Shown here in pieces: positions 9,027 to 16,512 of a DNA stretch of 64,000 nucleotides. The notes beneath the pieces are model-generated. The model had not been told where the DNA came from, did no database searches, and worked only from the letters and a program-made list of their open reading frames with translations. The stretch comes from CALZIK01 sp046756565 (GTDB taxonomy: Bacteria; Acidobacteriota; Thermoanaerobaculia; Multivoradales; JAHEKO01): assembly GCA_046756565.1 (NCBI GenBank), contig JBHHWO010000001.1, forward strand, positions 1 to 64,000, read 5' to 3'. Within the stretch, counting starts at the first letter, position 1. Each line of letters opens with the position of its first letter. The translations under genes and the position numbers were made by a program.

Positions 9027-10640
9027 GTGCAATTCGTAAGCTTTCTCGGCTTGGTCGTGCTTCTCTTGATCGCCTGGGCGATCTCCGAGCACCGGAGCAA
9101 GGTCCGCGCACGCACGGTCATCTGGGGCCTCGGTCTGCAGTTCCTGTTCGCGGTCATCATCCTGCGCGGCGACTACTGGAGCTTCGTGGGGATGGCTCTT
9201 CTGGCCGGCCTGATCGCGGTCTATATCCTGAGTCGAGAGGGGGGCGGGATCCGCTGGGGCCAGGTCGCCGCATCGATCGTGCTGGCCGGAGCCGTCGCTG
9301 CGATTCTGGCCCGTTTCGTACCCGAGGTGATGGGCTGGCTTGTGCTCGCGACTGTCGCGGTGCTGCTTGCCAACGGCCGCTGGAGCTTCGCGCCCAAGGT
9401 CCAACCGCTTCTGTCGACGTTTTTCCTGGCCGCCGGTGTGGGCTACCTGGTCGCAAGCGGTAACAACGGCCAAACCATCTTCGCGAGCTTGAGCAGCTCG
9501 GTGTCCGACTTCCTCAATCTCTCGGACTACGGTGCGCGCTTCCTGTTCGGAAACCTCGCCAATCCCGCCTTCTACGGAGCCGATGGCGGATGGAAGGGCT
9601 TCGGCTTTCTCTTCGCCTTCAAGGTGCTGCCTACCATCGTCTTTTTCGGCGGCTTCATGGCGGTTCTCTACTACCTGGGAATCGTGCAGAAGGTCGTCGA
9701 GGCGATGGCGCATTTCATGCGCTGGACCCTGGGAACCAGTGGCGCCGAGACACTCTCGTGCTCTGCCAACATCTTCGTCGGCCAGACCGAGGCGCCGCTG
9801 CTCATCAAGCCCTTCCTCCAGGAGATGACCAAGTCCGAGCTGCTGACCATCATGGTGGGAGGCTTTGCGACGATTGCCGGGGGCGTCCTCGCGGGCTACA
9901 TCGCCTTCGGCGTGCCCGCCGGGCACCTGATCGCGGCCAGCGTCATGTCGGCCCCGGCGGCCCTGGTGATCGGCAAGATCATCTACCCCGAGACCGAGCA
10001 CTCGAAGACCGCCGGAGACGCAGGTCTTCCGGACATCGACAGCGGCAGCAATTTGATTGAAGCAGCTTCGGGTGGCATCACCGACGGCCTCAAGCTCTCG
10101 GTGAACGTCGGCGCGATGCTGCTCGGCTTCATCGCCCTGATCGCGGTCGTGGACGTCATTCTCAACTACATGGATTCACTGATCGACGGCCGCCTTCTGG
10201 ACGGCGCCATCGTGACCTACTCGAGCGGCGGCCTGTCGCCGGTCACGCAAGAGTTCGCCGGCTTCTTCCCGGGCTCGCTCCAGACCTTCTTCGGAACCCT
10301 GCTGCGCCCCCTGGCCTTCGTCATGGGCGTGCCCTGGGCGGACGCGGGTCAGGTCGGCAACCTGCTGGGCATCAAGCTGTCTCTCAACGAGTTCGTAGCG
10401 TACGGCCAGCTCGGCAACTACATCGCCGAAGAGGCGATCTCGGAACGAGCCAAGATCATTTCGACCTACGCCCTGTGCGGCTTCGCCAATTTCTCGTCGA
10501 TCGGGATCCAGATCGGAGGGATCTCGGCGATCGCTCCCAGCCGGCGGTCGGACCTCGCGCGAGTCGGGCTCAAGGCCATGATCGGTGGAGCCATCGCGTC
10601 GTGGATCACCGCCACCCTGGCCGGCATACTGATCACCTGA
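9027..10640 (+). CDS. Concentrative nucleoside transporter (NupC/CNT family)
   Basis: A 537-residue inner-membrane protein that would take up nucleosides by ion symport. It carries the CNT signature region around GTSGAETLSCSANIFVGQTE and the second conserved stretch at ALCGFANFSSIGIQIGGISA, both lining the substrate site in the known structures. The start is GTG at 9027 behind AAGGAGGG (9015..9022). At ~120 residues longer than a minimal CNT, it has extra N-terminal helices (residues 1 to ~120). The gene overlaps the 3' end of the convergent nucleotidyltransferase-like gene by a few bases. No purine or pyrimidine specificity is assigned. Confidence 0.92.
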   Translation: MQFVSFLGLVVLLLIAWAISEHRSKVRARTVIWGLGLQFLFAVIILRGDYWSFVGMALLAGLIAVYILSREGGGIRWGQVAASIVLAGAVAAILARFVPEVMGWLVLATVAVLLANGRWSFAPKVQPLLSTFFLAAGVGYLVASGNNGQTIFASLSSSVSDFLNLSDYGARFLFGNLANPAFYGADGGWKGFGFLFAFKVLPTIVFFGGFMAVLYYLGIVQKVVEAMAHFMRWTLGTSGAETLSCSANIFVGQTEAPLLIKPFLQEMTKSELLTIMVGGFATIAGGVLAGYIAFGVPAGHLIAASVMSAPAALVIGKIIYPETEHSKTAGDAGLPDIDSGSNLIEAASGGITDGLKLSVNVGAMLLGFIALIAVVDVILNYMDSLIDGRLLDGAIVTYSSGGLSPVTQEFAGFFPGSLQTFFGTLLRPLAFVMGVPWADAGQVGNLLGIKLSLNEFVAYGQLGNYIAEEAISERAKIISTYALCGFANFSSIGIQIGGISAIAPSRRSDLARVGLKAMIGGAIASWITATLAGILIT

Positions 10641-11808
10641 GGCGTCGGCGGCGAAACAGGCGAGCGCGCGGGGAGTCGGCCGGCGAGGCCTTTTGGTCAC
10701 GGTGCTCGATCTTGGACATACCTCGGCCAAAGGCGCGCGTGAGATGGCGTAGGAGCGCCCGGCCGATGCCGGTGCCTTCGGAAGCCGCAAGCGCCCGCCA
10801 CCGACGGGGCGAGGGCACCAGGAGCCGCGCCACATAGCCCAAACGGGCCCACCACCCCGGATACATACGGGCGCCCGACAGAAGAGCGCGTCGGTCGGTC
10901 AGGTCGAGCAGGGCCGCCTCGACGTGCCCCGGTAGCTCGGAGTCCACTTCGAGAGCGGTCCCGTCGCCTTCGAAGAGATGCCGGGCGATAGCCACGGCCT
11001 CCTCGAACTCGGGCTCGAGATCGGCGAGTTTCAGCAAACGTTCCAGCTCGTCTCGCTCGCCCGCCTGCCCTGCCGCCGACGCGAAGTCCAGCCAGTGGCG
11101 CAGATCCACTCGCTGGTCGTGATGCAGGATGTGGGCGAGCTGAAGGACGAGATCGGCCTCCCTCGACGGGGCGCGAAACGAGCAGCCCTCGACTTCCAGG
11201 CGCTCCGCGCCTTCGAAGACCTCCTCTATGAACTCCCGGCGCCGGTCGAGGACTTCGTACAGGTCGAAGTGCAGTTCGAGGCCCGCGCCCAGCGCCGGAT
11301 GCTGCAGGCTCAGGTGGTAGGTGGCGTTCTCGCCCACCGTCTGAAAGCCCAGCTCTCGCGCCGCCTCGACGAGAGGCTCGAGATCACGCTGCCGGCACAG
11401 AAGATCGACGTCGACCATCACGCGAAGACCCGGGTCCTTCAACCGGCGGGCGATCGATACCGGTCCCTTGAGCACGATCGGTTCGATATCGGAGCGCAAC
11501 GCTCGCTCGAGCAGCTCCGCCAACGTCTCCAGAAGGGAGAGGTTGAAGATCTGATTGCGGTAGTACTGGCCCTCCCAGGCATCGAGCGTCTCGGCAGGCA
11601 CTCCGGTCAAGAGCCCCGACTCGCTCAGCTCGAAGAGCAAGGGCTCGAGATTGTGGCGTCGGGCGCCCTCGGCTACGGCATCCCAGTCTTCCGGGACCTC
11701 CTTCTTCTCGGCCGGCGTCGATCCCGGTCCGGAGCCGAGCCATCGACCCGCGGCCGACCGCAGCCACCGGACCGCCTCGGGATCGAGAGTCTCCGCTGGT
11801 GCCGTCAA
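10633..11808 (-). CDS. Nucleotidyltransferase-family protein (PF14907-like)
   Basis: A protein of about 391 residues resembling the uncharacterised nucleotidyltransferase family. The core reads IEPIVLKGPVSIARRLKDP followed by R-x-M-V-D-V-D-L-L, with the paired aspartates expected to bind metal, and then a helical C-terminal half with HILHHDQRVDLRHWLDF. The start is placed at TTG 11808, where the minus strand reads TTGA across the stop of the acyl-CoA synthetase. This is a start-stop overlap typical of translational coupling, and the frame further upstream is antisense-like. Some relatives lie in polysaccharide or lasso-peptide clusters. Here the only clear partner is the upstream acyl-CoA synthetase, so the function is open. 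Confidence 0.75.
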   Translation of the reverse strand: MTAPAETLDPEAVRWLRSAAGRWLGSGPGSTPAEKKEVPEDWDAVAEGARRHNLEPLLFELSESGLLTGVPAETLDAWEGQYYRNQIFNLSLLETLAELLERALRSDIEPIVLKGPVSIARRLKDPGLRVMVDVDLLCRQRDLEPLVEAARELGFQTVGENATYHLSLQHPALGAGLELHFDLYEVLDRRREFIEEVFEGAERLEVEGCSFRAPSREADLVLQLAHILHHDQRVDLRHWLDFASAAGQAGERDELERLLKLADLEPEFEEAVAIARHLFEGDGTALEVDSELPGHVEAALLDLTDRRALLSGARMYPGWWARLGYVARLLVPSPRRWRALAASEGTGIGRALLRHLTRAFGRGMSKIEHRDQKASPADSPRARLFRRRRLR

Positions 11809-13574
11809 GAATAGAGCGCTTCGATGTCGCTCGCGTACTTCGAGAGAATCACCCGGCGCTTGAGCTTCATCGTGGGCGTCAACTCGCCGCCTTCCACCGT
11901 GAACTGTTCGGCAAGCAGACGAATCCGCTTGATCTGTTGTACTCGGGAGAGAGTCGCGTTGACGGTCTTGTGGACCTGTGCCTCGATCCAGCGCGAGAAC
12001 AGCGCGCACTGAGCCGCCGCCGCGATATCGCGCGCCGGGCTCCCCGCCGACTTGACGGCCTGCCGGAATCGATCGGGGTCTATGGTCACGAGCGCCGTCA
12101 GGTAGTTCCGGCTGTCACCGATCACCGCGGCGGCGGCGACGCATGGAATCGACTTGAGTTGAGCCTCGATCGGCGCCGGCGCGATGTTCTTGCCACCCGA
12201 AGTGATGATCAGCTCCTTCTTACGATCGGTGACTTTGACGAAGCCGTGCTCGTCGAGGTCGCCGATGTCGCCCGAATGCACCCACCCCTCGTGGTCGAGG
12301 GTTCGGCGGGTTGCTTCCTCGTTCTTGTAGTAGCCCATGAAGACGTGAGGGCCCCGCATCAGGATCTCTCCGTCTTCGGCGATCTCGAGCTCGGCGCCCG
12401 GAAACGCGAAACCCGCCCGGCCGGTGCGGAACTTGTCGGGGCGAGAAAGGGTACCCGGACCGCTGACTTCGCTCATTCCGTAGACCTCGAGGATCGGGAT
12501 ACCGAGTGACAGGAAGAACTCGAGCGTGTCGAGAGTGATCGGAGCCGCCGAGCACGCGCAGATTCGTGCCCGGTCCAGGCCGCTCTTCTCGCGCACCTTC
12601 GAGAACACCAGCTTCTCGGCGAGACCATAGAGCGCCGGCAGTTTCTCCCCTCGTTGAGCGGCATATCCGCCCTCGAGTCCCTTCTTGCGGGCCCAGGCGG
12701 CAATCTTCTTCTTCAGACCCTTCGAGTTGGCGCCCGCCGCCGCAATCGCCGCCTGGAATTTCTCCCAGACTCGCGGCACGCCGAAGAACACGTGCGGCCG
12801 GACCTCGCGCAAATTCTCCGGCAGCTTTTCCATGCTCTCGGCGAACCAGGTGCAGGCACCGACCTGCATCGGGCCGTGCAGGGAGATCATCTGCTCGGCG
12901 ATGTGAGAAAGCGGCAGATAGCTGATGAACTGATCTTCAGGACCGATGTAGAGCGCATCCACCACCGCCTTGGCGGTCCAGACCAGATTGTGGTGAGACA
13001 GCATGACCGCCTTGGGAGGACCGGTGGTTCCCGAGGTGTAGATGAGCGTGGCCAGGTCGTCCGGATCCTGTGCCTCGATCCGAGCCTCGAGCTCGGAGGC
13101 AGGGACCGTGTCGCCGATCGCCAGAAGCTCCTGCCAACTCAGTACGCCGTCGACGTCACTGCCCCCATCCATCAACACGATGGCCCGCAGATCGGGCAGC
13201 TGATCCCGAATCTCGAGGAGCTTCTCGAGCTGGCTCGCGTCTTCGGCCACCACCACCGCAGCCTCCGCATGCTCGGCAATGTAGTGGCACTGCTCGGGGC
13301 TCGACGTCGTGTAGATCCCAGCGGGCATGCCGCCGGCGGCAATCGCCGCGAGATCCGAGATCACCCACTCGGGCCGGTTGAAGCCGATGATCGCAATCGC
13401 CTGGCCGGGACGGTGGCCGAGCTTGATGAACCCACGAGCGGCACGTCCGACCTGGGCGTGGAACTTGGCCCAGCTCGTGCTCTCCCATGAGCCGCCTCGT
13501 TTTGCGCACAGCGCCGGTTGATCGCCACGACTCCGTGCGATCTCTTCAAAGAGCCTGGGTACGGTCGTCTTCAC
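11805..13574 (-). CDS. Long-chain acyl-CoA synthetase (AMP-forming)
   Basis: A cytoplasmic enzyme of about 589 residues that activates fatty acids to acyl-CoA through an acyl-AMP. The P-loop-like motif LIYTSGTTGPPKAVMLSHHN, the A5 motif EVYGMSEVSGPG and the C-terminal HSGDIGDLDEHGFVKVTDRK ... TSGGKNIAPAPIE are all present and intact. The start is GTG at 13574, preceded six bases upstream by AAGGAGG. The longer open frame to 13706 is rejected because it runs into DinB and lacks a ribosome site. The length fits the FadD15-type bacterial subfamily. It is followed by an overlapping nucleotidyltransferase-like gene. Confidence 0.92.
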   Translation of the reverse strand: MKTTVPRLFEEIARSRGDQPALCAKRGGSWESTSWAKFHAQVGRAARGFIKLGHRPGQAIAIIGFNRPEWVISDLAAIAAGGMPAGIYTTSSPEQCHYIAEHAEAAVVVAEDASQLEKLLEIRDQLPDLRAIVLMDGGSDVDGVLSWQELLAIGDTVPASELEARIEAQDPDDLATLIYTSGTTGPPKAVMLSHHNLVWTAKAVVDALYIGPEDQFISYLPLSHIAEQMISLHGPMQVGACTWFAESMEKLPENLREVRPHVFFGVPRVWEKFQAAIAAAGANSKGLKKKIAAWARKKGLEGGYAAQRGEKLPALYGLAEKLVFSKVREKSGLDRARICACSAAPITLDTLEFFLSLGIPILEVYGMSEVSGPGTLSRPDKFRTGRAGFAFPGAELEIAEDGEILMRGPHVFMGYYKNEEATRRTLDHEGWVHSGDIGDLDEHGFVKVTDRKKELIITSGGKNIAPAPIEAQLKSIPCVAAAAVIGDSRNYLTALVTIDPDRFRQAVKSAGSPARDIAAAAQCALFSRWIEAQVHKTVNATLSRVQQIKRIRLLAEQFTVEGGELTPTMKLKRRVILSKYASDIEALYS

Positions 13575-13605
13575 GACGGGCCTCCTTCTTGTAGGTCCGC
13601 CTATA

Positions 13606-14145
13606 TTAGTCGCTCGCCTCCCGATCGCCCAAAACCGGAAGATATTCCGCCCATGGGCCCACGTCGTCCCTGTGGACCTTGGCCATGACTCGCGACATCT
13701 GTGCAATGTGGCCTAGATCGTGAGTCACCCAGGTGGCGAGAAGCTGACCGAGCGTCACCTCACCGAGCGCTGGGTGGACGCCCCGGAGATCGAACTGCTC
13801 CGGCTCGATCGCAAGCGCTCGAAGCGCCTGGAGATTCGCGGCGCGCAACCGGCTGAACTCGTCGAGAAGATCGGCCAGCGTCTTCCCCCGACTGTCTTCG
13901 AACTGCGCGAACCGGTCGAAGGGCTCGAACGGTCTGGCCGTTCCGTGCTCGAGAATGCGGCGCGTCCGCTCCATCCAATCGGTGCGCTCCCCGTGCACCA
14001 TGTGGCCGACGATGTCGAAGGGACTCCAGGTGTCGGCGCCTTCGTCGGCCTCGAGCCAGGCCGTGTCGAGGCCACGAAGAAGGGTGTCCAGAAGCGCGGG
14101 CGTGCGTTCGAGAACCTGCAGGGCGTTGTCGAGGTTGAACGGCAT
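13606..14145 (-). CDS. DinB/YfiT-like four-helix protein
   Basis: A 179-residue protein of the DinB superfamily, whose members are metal-binding four-helix bundles that often act as thiol-dependent transferases. The expected histidines are seen in FDIVGHMVHGERTDWM near residue 45 and in WVTHDLGHIAQMSRVM near residue 148, matching the usual three-His pattern. It lies 31 bases upstream of the acyl-CoA synthetase on the same strand and could be co-transcribed with it. A dispersed repeat sits immediately upstream of its start. The specific reaction is unknown. Confidence 0.85.
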   Translation of the reverse strand: MPFNLDNALQVLERTPALLDTLLRGLDTAWLEADEGADTWSPFDIVGHMVHGERTDWMERTRRILEHGTARPFEPFDRFAQFEDSRGKTLADLLDEFSRLRAANLQALRALAIEPEQFDLRGVHPALGEVTLGQLLATWVTHDLGHIAQMSRVMAKVHRDDVGPWAEYLPVLGDREASD

Positions 14146-14178
14146 TGCGGAAAGATAGCATCGAGGAGCGGAGTGCCT

Positions 14179-14304
14179 CCCTCCCGACTGGTCTTCGATC
14201 CGGTCTCTGCGGGCCGCCGGTGCCGTCGTCTCGCTCGGCGGACCTCGCTTCCTTCGAGGGACTCAGGACAGGCTGCAAGAGGCACGCGGCCGGCCTTTCA
14301 GGCA
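14179..14304 (-). repeat. Dispersed intergenic repeat, copy A
   Basis: Read on the minus strand this ~126-bp segment aligns in order with 37530..37667. Shared blocks include GGCCGGCCGCGTGCCTCTT, GACGGCACCGGCGGCC, CGCAGAGA and GAAGACCAGTCGGGAGGG, with variable spacers between. It ends about 34 bp before the DinB start. No terminal inverted repeats or open reading frame of its own are evident. Confidence 0.75.
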
Positions 14305-14461
14305 GAGAGCCGATAGAAGCAGCCAATCGCAGATCTCCCTGGCGCGACCCAACACCGTCTCGAATGCCGGAATTGTTCGTAACCGGTGGCAGGGTGTTCG
14401 CATCTACTCGACCGAGGCCGCGCGGTAGGCTCCATCCGCGCCCGCGATGTTCGGAGAAGAC

Positions 14462-15115
14462 ATGAAGAACCTAGCCCTGGCCCTGATCCTTTTCCTCGGT
14501 CTCGCGGCCGCCGCCGGCGCTGCCGCCGAATCGAGGAACGGACACCCGGACCTTTCCGGCAGCTGGACCCTAAACGAGGGCATGAGCGAGAACGCGATCG
14601 ACAAGATGCGCGAGATGAGGTCGAAGGGCCTGGTCGGCCGCGGCGGCTTGGGTGGTCCTCCGGGCGGCACGGGCCGGGGGGGTGGGCTCGACACCGGTTC
14701 CTGGGGTCGCGGTCGAGGGGGCCGGCGTGGCAGGGGGCTCGAAGGCGACCGGCACGGACCGCTGGCCACGATAGACGACGGCGTCGACGCGATTGCGATC
14801 CGTGAGACCGACGACCAGCTCTCGATCACCTACTCAGACAACCGGCTTCGGATTCTCTTCACCGATGGCCGCAAGGATAAGCGCACCGGGCCGTTGGGCG
14901 ACGTCGTGACCACCGCGAAATGGAATCGGGACGGCGAGCTAGTGGTCAAGTCAAAGGTGGAGGGCCGCAAGACGGTCGAGATCTACCGGTTGGACGCGAC
15001 AGTGGACCGGTTGCTGGTCGACGTCACCTTGGACACGCGGATGGGACAGGTGACGTTCTACCGCACGTACGACCGCGCTCCGGACCCGAAAGCAGGCGCT
15101 CCGGGGCTGTCCTAA
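14462..15115 (+). CDS. Exported protein with LSGSW motif and Gly-rich insert
   Basis: A protein of about 217 residues starting at ATG 14462, with GGAGAAG just upstream. A signal peptide (MKNLALALILFLGLAAAAGAAA) is followed by HPDLSGSWTLNEGMSENAID, a motif common in small exported proteins of Acidobacteriota and relatives. A glycine/arginine-rich stretch near residues 55-95 follows, and then a beta-rich C-terminal half ('AIRETDDQLSITYSDNRLRI'). It probably acts in the periplasm. No catalytic residues can be named. Its stop overlaps the end of the convergent cytochrome gene by four bases. Confidence 0.75.
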   Translation: MKNLALALILFLGLAAAAGAAAESRNGHPDLSGSWTLNEGMSENAIDKMREMRSKGLVGRGGLGGPPGGTGRGGGLDTGSWGRGRGGRRGRGLEGDRHGPLATIDDGVDAIAIRETDDQLSITYSDNRLRILFTDGRKDKRTGPLGDVVTTAKWNRDGELVVKSKVEGRKTVEIYRLDATVDRLLVDVTLDTRMGQVTFYRTYDRAPDPKAGAPGLS

Positions 15116-15591
15116 TCCTCGACCTGGTCTCCAACTTCAGTGCCCGGCTTCTGGATCGTCCGCAGGAACGCGAGCAGATCATCGATTCTGCGTCGCACCG
15201 GCTCTTCCTGATCGGCGTCGCGTCCAGGCTCCTGAAAGCTCAGGCCCCAGATCGGCATCTCGCGGGCGCCGTGACCGCGCAGATCCTCCCGCCCGTCGAT
15301 GACCCCGGTCAGGCGCCTCGCCGGAAAGACCGTGTCTCCGGACTCATCGGATTCCATGAGATCGGTAAGATCGGCCGGCGCGACCTTGAGGTCTGCCGCC
15401 AGAGGTCCGTTCCCACGACCCTCGAGGCCATGGCAGGCGGCGCAGTGGATCTGAAAGAGCAGCGCCCCGCGGCTACGAGCCGCCTCGAGCTCGTTCTGAA
15501 GACCAGGAGCGGTCGGTCCCGTTTGATCCGCGCTCCAGGCCATCCACGGCATCAGCACGGCCAGCCCGCATAGAAGCACCATGGGCCGCAT
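15112..15591 (-). CDS. Periplasmic monohaem c-type cytochrome
   Basis: A 159-residue exported protein with a signal peptide ending near WMAWSADQ and one haem-c site, CAACH (Cys50, Cys53, His54), within the usual class I cytochrome context FQIHCAACHGLEGRGNGPLA. The methionine in REMPIWGLSF near residue 118 is the likely distal ligand. It would carry electrons in the periplasm. No oxidase or dehydrogenase partner is adjacent, so its role in a chain is unassigned. Confidence 0.88.
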   Translation of the reverse strand: MRPMVLLCGLAVLMPWMAWSADQTGPTAPGLQNELEAARSRGALLFQIHCAACHGLEGRGNGPLAADLKVAPADLTDLMESDESGDTVFPARRLTGVIDGREDLRGHGAREMPIWGLSFQEPGRDADQEEPVRRRIDDLLAFLRTIQKPGTEVGDQVED

Positions 15592-15766
15592 GGAGCAACT
15601 CTAGTGCGCGTGACTCAATCGAGGAACATGCCTTGGGAGGGGCCGGGCCCGACTCTAGGGGTGGCCCGAGCCCCGAAACGCCTATTGGATCTTGACCGTT
15701 CGGCGCACCGGCGATAGATTGACAACTCACCTCAAGCGAACGGAACCGGGGGGCCAGGAGACTGCC

Positions 15767-16354
15767 ATGTCGCGACAGACGAAGGTCGAACAAGTGGACA
15801 ACGTACGGCGCAAGCTGCTCAAGTCCTCGATGGTCGCGGGCGGCTTTCTGGCCGCGGGGAGCCTGCCCTACGCCAAGCCTGCCGTGAAAAGCTTCTTCGG
15901 CCTACGCAGCGCTTGGGCTCAGCCGTCGGTGATGGCGCAGTTCACGGGCAACCTCCCCGACCTGGGAGGGGGTCAAGGCACGGGACAGGACGCCTGGACC
16001 TTCGACACGACCGTGCCCAACACCATGCTGACCATCAACGTCATGGTCACCGGCGGCGCTGCCGCGCCGGAGATCGGTCTCTTCGCGCCGGCCGCTACAC
16101 CGCCCGCCGTGACCGTCACCGGAGTCAATCTTCTTACTGGCGTCCCAGGCGGCTACAACGGCCCACTGCCGGTCGTGGTCAATGCCGCCGTAATAGGCAC
16201 CCACACACTGGCGGTCGAAGACAGCCTGATCAACGCCCTGCAAGTGCCGTTTTCCTACCAACTCGACGTCACCGCCAGCGCTCTGATCATTCCCGGACCC
16301 CAGGTGATCACCAGCGGTCCCGAGACCCTGCCGCCGGCTTCGAGCGGCGGGTAG
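15767..16354 (+). CDS. Exported protein with Tat-like signal and beta domain
   Basis: About 195 residues from ATG 15767, with AGGAG upstream. The N-terminus NVRRKLLKSSMVAGGFLAAG fits a twin-arginine-like signal (RRxLLK followed by a weakly hydrophobic stretch). It continues with LPYAKPAVKSFFGLRSAWAQ, where cleavage could occur after AWA. The remainder is a single beta-rich domain with no cysteines or clear active site. A folded, possibly cofactor-free secreted protein is all that can be said. The gene is followed by palindromic repeats and converges on the giant DUF11 gene. Confidence 0.65.
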   Translation: MSRQTKVEQVDNVRRKLLKSSMVAGGFLAAGSLPYAKPAVKSFFGLRSAWAQPSVMAQFTGNLPDLGGGQGTGQDAWTFDTTVPNTMLTINVMVTGGAAAPEIGLFAPAATPPAVTVTGVNLLTGVPGGYNGPLPVVVNAAVIGTHTLAVEDSLINALQVPFSYQLDVTASALIIPGPQVITSGPETLPPASSGG

Positions 16355-16370
16355 CGGTACCCACGAGGGT

Positions 16371-16442
16371 GTAGCGGCCGAGCTCCGTCTCGGCCGTCAT
16401 CCGGTCCCGCCAACCACGGCCGACAGGGACGTCGGCCGCTAC
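16371..16442. repeat. Imperfect inverted repeat of the GTAGCGGCCG type
   Basis: Two 26-bp arms at 16371..16396 and 16417..16442 are inverted copies with about four mismatches (outer ends GTAGCGGCCGA and TCGGCCGCTAC), separated by 20 bases. It lies between convergent genes. The short string GTGTAGCGGCC also occurs near 30063, so the sequence may be a dispersed REP-like unit. Confidence 0.7.
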
Positions 16443-16454
16443 AAACGAGTCGCC

Positions 16455-16481
16455 GGGGACACCCGCGCTGCGGGCATCCCC
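16455..16481. repeat. Small GC-rich hairpin between convergent genes
   Basis: A 27-bp palindrome, GGGGA-CA-CCCGC with loop GCT and the mirrored half, interrupted by one 2-base internal mismatch. It may end transcription of either converging gene, although there is no T-run. Confidence 0.5.
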
Positions 16482-16512
16482 CATCGACTCTCTTGTTGGA
16501 ACCGCGAACCCG

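Noticed and set aside
13575..13706. Longer start of the acyl-CoA synthetase
   Set aside because: It runs into DinB coding sequence and has no ribosome site. GTG 13574 has AAGGAGG at ideal spacing.
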